58,311 nucleotides of DNA from an uncultured Collinsella sp. (lineage in GTDB: Bacteria > Actinomycetota > Coriobacteriia > Coriobacteriales > Coriobacteriaceae), in assembly GCA_900546775.1 (NCBI GenBank), contig UREM01000011.1, positions 1 through 58,311 of the forward strand, in the 5' to 3' direction. Positions 26,985-34,639 of this stretch are shown piece by piece (positions within the stretch are counted from its first letter, which is position 1; the number at the start of each line of letters is the position of its first letter). The notes beneath the pieces are model-generated. The model was not told where the DNA came from. It did not search any database and saw nothing but the letters and a program-made list of their open reading frames with translations. Both the position numbers and the translations under genes were made by a program.

Positions 26985-27525
26985 TGTGGTCTCCTTTCAA
27001 GGAAAGCCGAAGTGACGCACGTCCGCGGCTAAGGTGCTGGGCGGTTGCAGCTGGCGTCGCGTGAACGGCGTCTGCGATTTCCCTGATGCTCATGCCTGCG
27101 TAGTAGTGCAAAAAGATGGCGATGCGCTGTGCTTGAGGCAGGGCCGTGACAGCGGAAAGAATGGCGCAGTCGCGTTGCGCGAATTCTTGCTCGGTATGTG
27201 TTACGGGTGCGCAGAAATCGGGGAGCGAATCGAGGTCGACAACCGGGTGATTCGCGTGCGTACGGCCGATATCGCGACATGCGTTCAGTGCGACTCGGAT
27301 CACCCAAGCACGTTCGTGTTCGAGCGAGTCGAACGGTTGAGTGCGTTGGAGAATCTTGATCAGCGTGTCCTGGCAGATGTCTTGAGCGTCGTCAGCGGAT
27401 CCAAGGGCCGAATAGCACAATCGAAGGATGAGGTCGGAATACGTGTCGACCAAGCGCTTTGCTTCCCGCTCGATCTGATCGGCATCGCATCGGAGCGTGC
27501 TATTGCGGTTACGGCGTGCAGGCAT
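26965..27525 (-). CDS. ECF-like RNA polymerase sigma factor
   Basis: 186 residues. Region 2 includes DDAQDICQDTLIKILQ (45-60) and ERAWVIRVALNACRD (71-85); region 4 includes LPQAQRIAIFLHYYAGMSIREIADAV with the helix-turn-helix near 140-170. There is no region 1.1 or 3, as in ECF sigma factors. The start at 27525 was chosen for GGAGGTGA just upstream rather than a 32-residue longer frame. It is followed by the overlapping DUF4179 gene. A possible self-recognised promoter lies at 27592-27616. Confidence 0.88.
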   Translation of the reverse strand: MPARRNRNSTLRCDADQIEREAKRLVDTYSDLILRLCYSALGSADDAQDICQDTLIKILQRTQPFDSLEHERAWVIRVALNACRDIGRTHANHPVVDLDSLPDFCAPVTHTEQEFAQRDCAILSAVTALPQAQRIAIFLHYYAGMSIREIADAVHATPAATAQHLSRGRASLRLSLKGDHNDYEFE

Positions 27526-27591
27526 AGTGTCACCTCCAATTGGTCGTGGTGGATATAGGGAAGGCGTCTCGCGAGGTCCCTCTACATACAA

Positions 27592-27616
27592 CACGGTCGA
27601 GACTGCATAAGTTGAC
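27592..27616 (-). promoter_or_regulatory. possible ECF-type autoregulated promoter
   Basis: On the minus strand GTCAAC (27616-27611) and CGTG (27595-27592) are separated by 15 bases, close to the AAC/CGT layout of ECF promoters. It is about 67 bases upstream of the sigma ATG. Evidence is a motif match only. Confidence 0.3.
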
Positions 27617-27643
27617 AAAAAAAGACGGCACGTGAGCGCCGTC
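27617..27643 (-). terminator. terminator of the phosphoesterase operon
   Basis: On the minus strand the stem GACGGC/GCCGTC is followed by seven T. It lies about 115 bases beyond the phosphoesterase stop, just upstream of the sigma operon promoter. Confidence 0.8.
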
Positions 27644-27689
27644 CTTACAAAACAATGAGTGTTCTCGTTAATTACACAAGCACCGTGAT

Positions 27690-27749
27690 GGACAGGTCGG
27701 ACGAGTCAGCAAAACCACCATAAAGGTGCCTATCCCCTTCGTGGTGGTT
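27690..27749. repeat. hairpin repeat family C, copy 3, with long flank
   Basis: It is a near-identical copy (57 of 60) of 25674-25733, including the non-palindromic flank GGACAGGTCGGACGAGTCAG. It lies nine bases from the end of the phosphoesterase gene. Confidence 0.88.
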
Positions 27750-27757
27750 GTTGGCAG

Positions 27758-28468
27758 TTACCAGGGGGTTCTGGCGGTTGAAGACTCGATTGCTTCGTGG
27801 CGTTTGAGCTCGCGGCGCATGGTTTGCGAGTTGAGCCAAGCGGCCTTCCAACCGCGCGTGGGGTAGCGCGCCTCGTCAATTTCGATCTTGGTATAGCCGC
27901 AGGCGTTGACAATCTTCGTTCCGCATGGGTGTTGGCGCTCGCGTTGAAAGTTGGGGCCGTAGCTTTGGTGCACATGCCCGTGAATCATATAGTCGGGACC
28001 CCAAGACTCAAGAGCCGCATTAAAGCACTCGAATCCTCGATGCGGCAGGTCGTCCAGGTCGCCCATGCCTGCGACGGGTGCATGGGTAAGTAGAATATCG
28101 CATCCGTCTACCAGTGCGATTTTTCTCGATAGCTTGCGAATGCGTTTTGCCATCTCGCGCTCGGTATACATGTTCGCGCCGTCGCGGTAGCGCATGGAAC
28201 CGCCCAGACCCGCAATGCGAATACCTCGGTACACATATACGCTGTCCTCAACACAAATGCACCCGCCCGGTGCATGGCGCGCGTAGCGGTCGTCGTGGTT
28301 GCCACGAACGTACACAAGCGGTTTGTTGATGACAGTGACCAAAAACTCAAGATAGTCCGGATCCAGGTCGCCTGCGGATAGAATCAGGTCAACGTCCTCA
28401 AAGCGCTCCTTGCGAAAACATTCCCACAGGCAGCGCTCCTCTACATCGGCAATGGCTAGGATATTCAT
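27758..28468 (-). CDS. calcineurin-like metallophosphoesterase
   Basis: 236 residues. Motifs of the family: AIADVEER (Asp of motif I, with Glu where His is common), SAGDLD (motif II), VRGNHDD (motif III), LTHAPVAG (motif IV) and HGHVH (motif V). These bind two metal ions. No signal peptide or membrane segment, so it acts in the cytosol. Its ATG overlaps the stop of the upstream ParB-like/BMP fusion by four bases, implying coupled production. The substrate is unknown; family members cut phosphodiesters of nucleotides or lipids. Confidence 0.88.
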   Translation of the reverse strand: MNILAIADVEERCLWECFRKERFEDVDLILSAGDLDPDYLEFLVTVINKPLVYVRGNHDDRYARHAPGGCICVEDSVYVYRGIRIAGLGGSMRYRDGANMYTEREMAKRIRKLSRKIALVDGCDILLTHAPVAGMGDLDDLPHRGFECFNAALESWGPDYMIHGHVHQSYGPNFQRERQHPCGTKIVNACGYTKIEIDEARYPTRGWKAAWLNSQTMRRELKRHEAIESSTARTPW

Positions 28469-30387
28469 AGGGCACGGACCTCCGGCTCGTTATCGAGCTG
28501 CGGAATCGAGCCTATAACGTTGTCAGCCAGCCAGTTCATCTCGACAATCTGCGTACTCGGCAGGGGAGGGAAGCCCTCAATCTGAACCACGCCGTCCTGG
28601 CTGTGGAGCTCGCCGCCAAATGGGTTGATGGAGCCCTCGACAATGCCGTTGCGAAGCAGCTGCACAAGTTTACGCGTCTGATAGGGTAGGCCCGGAGCGT
28701 AGCGAATATCGATGACGCCGGAGCTCATACCGTACCAGTAGTTGACGGCGCGCACCTGCTGGTCATCGGCGGTCTCGTCCCATGTGCCGTGCAGTAGGCT
28801 GCGTACGATGAGTTCGTAGTAACGGCCCCAGTTCCATACCGGCATAGCAATACCGGTAACTTCCTTGCCGTTTACCAGACGGTGAAGCCCGTAGGCGGTG
28901 GGGTCCTCGAGAGACTTGGACATATCGGCGCCGGTCATGACGCTCACGCCCTCGCGACACATGGCTTCGGCAAGACCGCCGGCGGGAACATCTCCCCAAG
29001 TGAGGATAATCTGCGCACGAGGGTCGAGCAGCGAGGCACCGATAGCGAAGGCGTTGATTTCGCTCAGCGCGCCCGAGGCGAAGACCGACGCATGGTAGCC
29101 AATACGGTGGTTGTCGGCCATGCTGGCGGCAAGGGCGCCCAGTAGGAACTTGGCCTCGTACATCTTTCCAAAGTACGAGCGGACGCTTTGGTGGGGAAGG
29201 CCGATTGAGCAGTTAAGGAACCGCACCTGGGGATACTCGACTGACGCCCTGAGCGTGTATTCCATGAGCCGGTGTGAGGTCGAGAAGATGACGTTCGCCC
29301 CGTGCTTTACGGCTGTCTCGACGGCGGCGTAGAACACGTCCGAATCGTGGCAGTCCTCGAACGCCTCGGTGCGCACGATGCCGCCAAAGTGCTCATCAAG
29401 ATACCGGCGGCCCTGGTCGTGTAGGCTGTCCCAGCTCGACGTGGCACAGGGAAACTCGTGGATAAAGGCGATTCGCATGGGATTGGCAGTGGAGTAGACG
29501 GTCTTGCTCATAAAGAAGTTGAGCACGCCCGAGGTAGCTTTTGTCGGTGCGCCCTCTTTCTCGTTGGGCTGCGGCGCTTCGACAAGATCGACTTTGTCCT
29601 CGTCGCTTTTGCCGGCAATGACAAGCTCGCGCCAAATCTTGCACAGACGGTTGACGACGATATCCGTCGGCGTATCCAGCAGACGGTCCTGGTTGTAGAC
29701 GTTGAGGTAGACGAGCATGGCATCGGCAGGCGTAATGTCCAAGTGGTCGCCGCCCGCGCGAAGATAGGCGCGCTTAAAGAGCAGGAAGGTGTGACGTAGG
29801 TAGTCGACCTTCTTTTGAGGCCATTTTTCGACAAGATCTTGGCCGAGCATTTTGGCAAGCATCTCGTAGCTGCCCTCGGGCGAAAACTCAATCTCGTACA
29901 GGGGGCATACGTACCAAAAGGCGCAAAACTCACCGTACAGGCGGCTCTCGACGGAATCCCACTTACCGGGGTACAGACGCGTCACCTTGGCCGAAACCGT
30001 CGGAGCGTCAAGGAATTTGAGGACGCTGACACGCTTGTTGCCCTCTTGGACGTAAAAGCGGTGCATGAACTCGGTGACGATGATGGGGTCGCGGTAGCCC
30101 TCGGAGATTTGGATATCGTAGAGGTTGGACCATTTGCGGGCGAATTCGGTATTCCAGGGGAGCAGCGGCATAAAGTTACACGAAAAGGCGGACTGGCGAC
30201 CTTTGGTAACCGTGCCGACGACCATTTCGAGCGGAATGTCCCGCAGGCCGATGTTCTCGCGCTGCCCGCAGGGAAGCTGGGCGACCAAGCTGTCGAGGTC
30301 CGTAAGATATGGATGCTCGCTTTGGCTGATGGCGCGACGGCGTCCCTGTTCGCCGCGCTTGCGCGCTTGACGATAGGCCTCTTCCAT
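28465..30387 (-). CDS. ParB-like domain fused to BMP (PnrA/Med-type) nucleoside-binding domain
   Basis: 640 residues. The N-terminal part has a ParB/sulfiredoxin-like core near 45-135 with FYVQEGNKRVSVLKFLD (111-127), matching the V-x-E/D-G-x-x-R motif. A helical region (140-260) follows. From NPMRIAFIHE (301) the rest is a BMP-family periplasmic-binding fold (about 302-600), known for purine nucleoside binding as lipoproteins of ABC importers. Here there is no signal peptide, lipobox or membrane span, so it should be cytosolic, and no permease genes are nearby. A nucleoside- or nucleotide-sensing role is inferred. It is coupled to the phosphoesterase gene. Confidence 0.75.
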   Translation of the reverse strand: MEEAYRQARKRGEQGRRRAISQSEHPYLTDLDSLVAQLPCGQRENIGLRDIPLEMVVGTVTKGRQSAFSCNFMPLLPWNTEFARKWSNLYDIQISEGYRDPIIVTEFMHRFYVQEGNKRVSVLKFLDAPTVSAKVTRLYPGKWDSVESRLYGEFCAFWYVCPLYEIEFSPEGSYEMLAKMLGQDLVEKWPQKKVDYLRHTFLLFKRAYLRAGGDHLDITPADAMLVYLNVYNQDRLLDTPTDIVVNRLCKIWRELVIAGKSDEDKVDLVEAPQPNEKEGAPTKATSGVLNFFMSKTVYSTANPMRIAFIHEFPCATSSWDSLHDQGRRYLDEHFGGIVRTEAFEDCHDSDVFYAAVETAVKHGANVIFSTSHRLMEYTLRASVEYPQVRFLNCSIGLPHQSVRSYFGKMYEAKFLLGALAASMADNHRIGYHASVFASGALSEINAFAIGASLLDPRAQIILTWGDVPAGGLAEAMCREGVSVMTGADMSKSLEDPTAYGLHRLVNGKEVTGIAMPVWNWGRYYELIVRSLLHGTWDETADDQQVRAVNYWYGMSSGVIDIRYAPGLPYQTRKLVQLLRNGIVEGSINPFGGELHSQDGVVQIEGFPPLPSTQIVEMNWLADNVIGSIPQLDNEPEVRAL

Positions 30388-30443
30388 GGTGTCTACTCCC
30401 TTAGTCGTTTAAACAACGATATGAACCATGGTACCACGATGCG

Positions 30444-30483
30444 AAACCACCACAAAGGTGCCTGTCCCCTTTGCGGTGGTTTT
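30444..30483. repeat. hairpin repeat family C, copy 4
   Basis: AAACCACCACAAAGG / CCTTTGCGGTGGTTTT around a loop with TGCCTGTCC. It overlaps the stop codon of mscS and lies upstream of the BMP fusion gene, so it probably terminates mscS. Confidence 0.85.
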
Positions 30484-31249
30484 AGGCGATGATGGGGGCG
30501 ATGGCGCGGATGCAGGCGTCGGCTGCCGTAAAGGTGGTGCTGTCGTCACTGACGATAAAGATGATCTTACCCTTAATGCCAAAGTCGCCGATCTCGCTAA
30601 AGAGCACGTAGGGTTCCTTGTCAAAGCCCGAGATGGGTGAAACGGCGACCTTGGTGGCACAGGCGAGCTCGTCTGCCAGCGCATCGAGCGAGTCCCACTT
30701 TGACGTGTCCTTCACCGCGACGGGAACGACAACGCGTCCAAAGGGCATGAGGTGCACGAGTGTGTTCTTGGAGATGTTGGAGTTGGGGACGATGATGGTC
30801 TGTCCGCAGGCGTCCTCGATGGTCGTGTGGCGCCAAGTGATGTCCTGGACCACGCCCGACACGCCGCCGACCTCGATATTGTCGCCGGGCTTGATGATGC
30901 CCATAAAGGTCACTTGCATGCCGCCGATAAGGTTTGATAGCGTGTCCTGAAAGCCGAGCGAGATGGCGATGCCGCCGACGCCAAGAGCGGCGACGAGCGC
31001 GTTTGCGTTAATGCCAAAGCAGTTGTCGAGGATAAAGCTGCCGCCGATCATCCAAATGACGGCACGCGCGATGTTGATGAAGATGCTCGATGCGGGAAGC
31101 GGGTTGTCGTCTCGGTTGAGTAGGTGGCGCAGGGTCTTGGATGCCACCTTGGCGGCGATGGCGGTGACTATTACCAAGATGACGGCCCAGATGATGTTGT
31201 GGACCCAGCGCTGCTCAAAGAAATGAAGAATCGGTTCAAACAATTCCAT
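30482..31249 (-). CDS. mscS: MscS-type small-conductance mechanosensitive channel
   Basis: 255 residues. Membrane helices near 18-40, 60-80 and a pore helix near 85-110 rich in Gly/Ala (NALVAALGVGGIAISLGFQDTL), followed by the beta domain with GDNIEVGGVSGVVQDI and the VPNS segment (IIVPNSNISK). It opens on membrane tension to release solutes. It is alone between hairpins. AGGAGG lies about ten bases before the ATG. Confidence 0.92.
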   Translation of the reverse strand: MELFEPILHFFEQRWVHNIIWAVILVIVTAIAAKVASKTLRHLLNRDDNPLPASSIFINIARAVIWMIGGSFILDNCFGINANALVAALGVGGIAISLGFQDTLSNLIGGMQVTFMGIIKPGDNIEVGGVSGVVQDITWRHTTIEDACGQTIIVPNSNISKNTLVHLMPFGRVVVPVAVKDTSKWDSLDALADELACATKVAVSPISGFDKEPYVLFSEIGDFGIKGKIIFIVSDDSTTFTAADACIRAIAPIIA

Positions 31250-31295
31250 GTAGGGAAAACCTCCTAATGATCATTCAACCATGATACCCACCAAA

Positions 31296-31321
31296 AAGCC
31301 CGTCCGATCACATCGGACGGG
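31296..31321. terminator. hairpin between mscS promoter region and ABC operon end
   Basis: The stem GCCCGTCCGAT / ATCGGACGGGC around CAC gives a strong hairpin; A-rich sequence precedes it, so on the minus strand it would end in TTTTTGG. The stretch 31322-31487 shows no convincing gene. Confidence 0.5.
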
Positions 31322-31490
31322 CCGATAACTTGAGATGGGGTGGCCGCGGTGGCGTAAGCTGGGCCGCCGGCGAGCACGCCGGCAAGGAGTGCGGCGGTCA
31401 AGCAAGACGGGGAAGGAGTCTTCTCATGGCAGTTTCCTTAGTTCTTAACCAGTGGTTCCTGCTGACGCTGGATTATCGACATGATATGCG

Positions 31491-31530
31491 AAAACCGTCG
31501 CAAAGGTATCTGTTCCTTTGCGACGGTTTT
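31491..31530. repeat. hairpin repeat family C, copy 5 (variant stem)
   Basis: A perfect 16-bp stem AAAACCGTCGCAAAGG / CCTTTGCGACGGTTTT with loop TATCTGTT. The outer stem differs from copies 1-4 on both arms in a compensating way. Confidence 0.85.
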
Positions 31531-31545
31531 GACGTTTGCGCAGAT

Positions 31546-31586
31546 AAAACCTGCCAAAATAAACCTGTCCCTTATTGGCAGGTTTT
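31546..31586. repeat. hairpin repeat family C, copy 6 (variant stem)
   Basis: A perfect 12-bp stem AAAACCTGCCAA / TTGGCAGGTTTT with a loop containing ACCTGTCCC. It overlaps the stop of the ABC ATPase gene and ends in T on the minus strand after the stem, so it likely terminates that operon. Confidence 0.8.
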
Positions 31587-32379
31587 AGCTCAGCAGCATG
31601 CGGTCGTTGGCGAGCTCGCCGCCCGAGACCTCCTCGAACTTCTGCAGCAGGTCGGCTACGGTGAGCGACTTCTTCTCGTCGCCGGCCACGTCGTAGATCA
31701 CATGGCCCTCGTGCATCATGATCAGACGGTTGCCCAGACGGATGGCGTCATTCATGTTGTGCGTGACCATGAGCGTGGTCAGGTGGTTCTCGTCGACAAT
31801 CTCCTCGGTCAGATTGAGCACCTTAGAGGCGGTCTTGGGGTCGAGTGCCGCGGTGTGCTCGTCGAGCAGCAGCAAGCGCGGCTTGGTGAGCGTGGCCATG
31901 AGCAGCGTGAGTGCCTGGCGCTGGCCACCCGAAAGCAGGCCGACCTTGGCGTTGAGGCGCGTGTCCAGGCCAAGGTCCAGGCGCTTGAGCAACTCAACGT
32001 ACTCGTCCTTCTCGGCCTTGGTGACGCCCCACGAAAGGCCGCGACGCTGGCCGCGACGCTTGGCGAGGGCCAAGTTCTCGGCAATCTGCATGTCGGCTGC
32101 GGTGCCGCGCATGGGATCCTGGAACACGCGGCCCAGGTACTTGGCGCGCTGCGACTCGCTCAGGCGCGAGATGTCGGTGCCGTCGAGCTCGATAACGCCC
32201 GAATCGAGCGGATATACGCCGGCAATCATGTTGAGCAGCGTGGATTTGCCGGCGCCGTTGCCGCCGATCACAGTTACAAAGTCGCCGTCGTTGAGGGTAA
32301 GGTCGACGCCGGTGAGCGCGCGCTTCTCGGTGACGGTGCCCTTGTTAAAGGTCTTCTTGACGTGCGAGAGCTTAAGCAT
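31585..32379 (-). CDS. ABC transporter ATPase of the ABC_sub_bind-type importer
   Basis: 264 residues. Walker A GGNGAGKST near 39, Q-loop VFQDP near 88, signature LSGGQRQAL near 148, Walker B LLLLDEHTAALD near 169 and H-loop VTHNM near 205. It energises import with the permease directly upstream. The start at 32379 overlaps the permease stop by eight bases, and the family begins MLKLxxVxKTF, so the longer upstream frame was not used. Third gene of the operon. Confidence 0.92.
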   Translation of the reverse strand: MLKLSHVKKTFNKGTVTEKRALTGVDLTLNDGDFVTVIGGNGAGKSTLLNMIAGVYPLDSGVIELDGTDISRLSESQRAKYLGRVFQDPMRGTAADMQIAENLALAKRRGQRRGLSWGVTKAEKDEYVELLKRLDLGLDTRLNAKVGLLSGGQRQALTLLMATLTKPRLLLLDEHTAALDPKTASKVLNLTEEIVDENHLTTLMVTHNMNDAIRLGNRLIMMHEGHVIYDVAGDEKKSLTVADLLQKFEEVSGGELANDRMLLS

Positions 32380-33295
32380 CTGCCTCATCTCCCTTCGTGT
32401 AGGAGCTGCGGAGCTTATAGCGCTCCCAAACCACGGGCACGCACAGGGCCACGGCGACAATCACAGCAGAGAGCAGTTTCATGTCGTTGGCGTCCATGCC
32501 CAGCTGCAGCACGATGGCGCGGATGAGGAAGTACACCACGGAGCCAAAGACGGCGGAGGCCAGACGGACGGAGAACTGCGTGAGACCGCCGGGCAGCAGG
32601 CGGCCGAGCACCTCGCCGATGACGATGGCGGCAAGACCGATAACGATGGCGCCGGTGCCCATGCCAATGTCGGCATACTTCTGGCTCTGGCAGATGAGCG
32701 CACCCGAAAGGCCAATGAGGGCGTTGGAGAGCACGAGGGCGATCATTTTGGTGGTGTTGGTGTTAACGCCCAGGGCGCGGATCATGTACTCGTTGTTGCC
32801 GGTGGCACGCAGTGCCGAGCCGATCTCGGTGCCAAAGAACCAGTACAGGATGGCGACGATGGCCACGGCCAGCACGATGCCTAGGATAATGGCAACAGTG
32901 GACTGCGGCAGGCCCGTCATGTTGCTGACAGACGAGAAGATAGTGCCCTTGGCAAGGATGGGCGTGTTGGACTTGCCCATGATACGCAGGTTGATGGACC
33001 ACAGACTGATCTGGGTGAGGATTCCGGCGAGGATTGCGGGAATCTCAAAGACGGTGGTCAAAATGCCCGTGACCGCGCCCGCGATGGCGCCGGCGCACAT
33101 GCCGGCCAAAACGGCGAGCAGCGGGTCGACGTCGTTATTGACGATGAGCACGGCGCAGACACAGCCGCCGAGGGCAAAACTGCCGTCGCAGGTCATATCG
33201 GGGATGTCGAGCAGGCGGAACGTGATAAACACGCCAAGCACCATAATGCCCCAGAGGACGCCCTGCGAAATGGCGCCCTGCAATGCAATGAGCAT
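32372..33295 (-). CDS. ABC transporter permease
   Basis: 307 residues with about eight to nine hydrophobic spans and the layout of branched-chain/ribose-type permeases that pair with ABC_sub_bind proteins (TrpXYZ-like). The motif GMGTGAIVIGLAAIVIGEVL near 215-235 is typical. It forms the membrane channel, likely as a homodimer. It is preceded by AGGAGGTATG and overlaps the ATPase gene. The substrate cannot be told; relatives carry aromatic amino acids. Confidence 0.88.
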   Translation of the reverse strand: MLIALQGAISQGVLWGIMVLGVFITFRLLDIPDMTCDGSFALGGCVCAVLIVNNDVDPLLAVLAGMCAGAIAGAVTGILTTVFEIPAILAGILTQISLWSINLRIMGKSNTPILAKGTIFSSVSNMTGLPQSTVAIILGIVLAVAIVAILYWFFGTEIGSALRATGNNEYMIRALGVNTNTTKMIALVLSNALIGLSGALICQSQKYADIGMGTGAIVIGLAAIVIGEVLGRLLPGGLTQFSVRLASAVFGSVVYFLIRAIVLQLGMDANDMKLLSAVIVAVALCVPVVWERYKLRSSYTKGDEADA

Positions 33296-33399
33296 GCTTC
33301 ATACCTCCTAGGATAGGGTGGACACGTGAGTCACCATGATAGCGGTAACAATGCATGAAAGAGCTGCGGCCGGATGTTTTGTCTCATCCGTAACAAGCA

Positions 33400-33428
33400 G
33401 GGCGAACGCCGGTCTTTGGCGTTCGCCC
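33400..33428 (-). terminator. hairpin between binding-protein and permease genes
   Basis: An 11-bp perfect stem (GGGCGAACGCC with GGCGTTCGCCC) lies between the first and second genes of the ABC operon. Without a strong T-run it is likely a partial terminator or 3' stabiliser that raises binding-protein levels over the membrane subunits. Confidence 0.6.
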
Positions 33429-33499
33429 CTGTGGCTCAGATATTGAATAACACGGCAACGGCGCGAGTATGGGCCCTAGGCACATCGCCGCGCATGCCG

Positions 33500-34480
33500 C
33501 TACTCGTCCAGAGCGGAGAGGTCGATGCCCAGCGCCTCGGCCATCTCGTCGTTCTTGACGACGACCAGGTCCTTGCTTGAGAGGTGCTTGATCGGCATAT
33601 CCTCGGGCTTGGCCTCGCCCTTCAGAATCTTGACGGCCATCTCGCCCGCGGCGTAGCCCAGGTCCTCGTAGTTGATGGAGAGGGTGAACAGGCCGCCGGC
33701 CTTGCACATGCCCTCCTCGCCGGTCACGAAGGGGAGCTTGTTCTCCTTGCAGATCTGGCCCACCTGCGAGGCACCCGCGGCGATGGTGTTGTCGGTGGGG
33801 GAGTACAGTGCGTCGACCTTGCCCACGGCGGACTCTACGACGGACTGGATCTCGTTGGAGCTCGAGACGGTGAAGTCGGTGTACTCCAAGCCCAGCTTGT
33901 CGAGTTCCTTCTTGGCGGCCTTGATCTGGACGTCGGAGTTGGACTCAGCGGTGCAGTAGAGCAAGCCGACCTTCTTAACGTCGGGCAGGACCTTCTGCAT
34001 CATCTCGAGCTGCTCGGCGACTGGGGTGAGGTCGGAAGCGCCCGTGACGTTGGTGCCGGGCTTGTCGTTGTCCTGGACCAGGCCCGAGGCGGCGTAGTCG
34101 GTGATGGCGCAGCCCACGATGGGGATATCGGCGGTGGCGCCGGCGGCAGCCTGCGCGGCGGGCGTAGCGATGGCATAGATCAGGTCGACGCCATCGCCCA
34201 CGAACTTGTCGGCGATGGACTTACACGTGGACTGGTCGTTCTGGGCGTTCTTCTGGTCGATCTTGACCTTGAGACCGCTCTTCTTGATGGCTTTGACAAA
34301 GCCATCATTGGCGGCGTCGAGTGCGGAGTGCTCGGTGAGCTGCAAAACGCCGATGGTGTAGTCGGAACCGGCGGCAGCAGAGCCGGAACCAGAGTTGCCG
34401 CCGCATCCGGCGAGCGGAGCGAGCGCGAGCAGGCCGGCAGAGACCAGAAGGCTCCTGCGGCTGATGGTGATGTCCTTCAT
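33500..34480 (-). CDS. ABC transporter substrate-binding lipoprotein (ABC_sub_bind family)
   Basis: 326 residues. The N-terminus has SRRSLLVSAGLLALAPLAGC: a twin Arg pair, hydrophobic core and lipobox LAGC with Cys26, so a lipid-anchored exported protein, possibly via Tat. A Gly/Ser linker precedes the two-lobed fold starting YTIGVLQLTEHSALD; SPTDNTIAAG near 235 and GLFTLSINYEDLGYAAGEMA near 285 are family hallmarks. It captures the ligand outside the membrane; relatives bind tryptophan/tyrosine or unknown small molecules. The start at 34480 has GGGGG upstream and gives a proper signal. Confidence 0.9.
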   Translation of the reverse strand: MKDITISRRSLLVSAGLLALAPLAGCGGNSGSGSAAAGSDYTIGVLQLTEHSALDAANDGFVKAIKKSGLKVKIDQKNAQNDQSTCKSIADKFVGDGVDLIYAIATPAAQAAAGATADIPIVGCAITDYAASGLVQDNDKPGTNVTGASDLTPVAEQLEMMQKVLPDVKKVGLLYCTAESNSDVQIKAAKKELDKLGLEYTDFTVSSSNEIQSVVESAVGKVDALYSPTDNTIAAGASQVGQICKENKLPFVTGEEGMCKAGGLFTLSINYEDLGYAAGEMAVKILKGEAKPEDMPIKHLSSKDLVVVKNDEMAEALGIDLSALDE

Positions 34481-34543
34481 ATCATTACCCCCAGTATAGA
34501 AATGGCTGGAAACACTGCACTCAAACAAAGTGCAAGTGGGTCT

Positions 34544-34571
34544 ATAGTAGCGCCGATGTCCATTTTTACAA
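34544..34571 (-). promoter_or_regulatory. candidate promoter of the ABC operon
   Basis: On the minus strand TTGTAA (34571-34566), a 16-base spacer and TACTAT (34549-34544), 64 bases before the binding-protein ATG. A small stem GCACT/AGTGC (34518-34534) lies in the leader. Confidence 0.5.
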
Positions 34572-34639
34572 CTACCTGTCGGGTTTTTTTAATACTGAAC
34601 CGGATGGACGGCGGGGGATTCGGCGGGCAACGGCGAGAC

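Noticed and set aside
31330..31800. Plus-strand frame starting MAVSLVLNQWF near 31426
   Set aside because: It runs through two hairpin repeats and then antisense to the ABC ATPase, so it is unlikely to be a gene despite a GGAAGGAG upstream.
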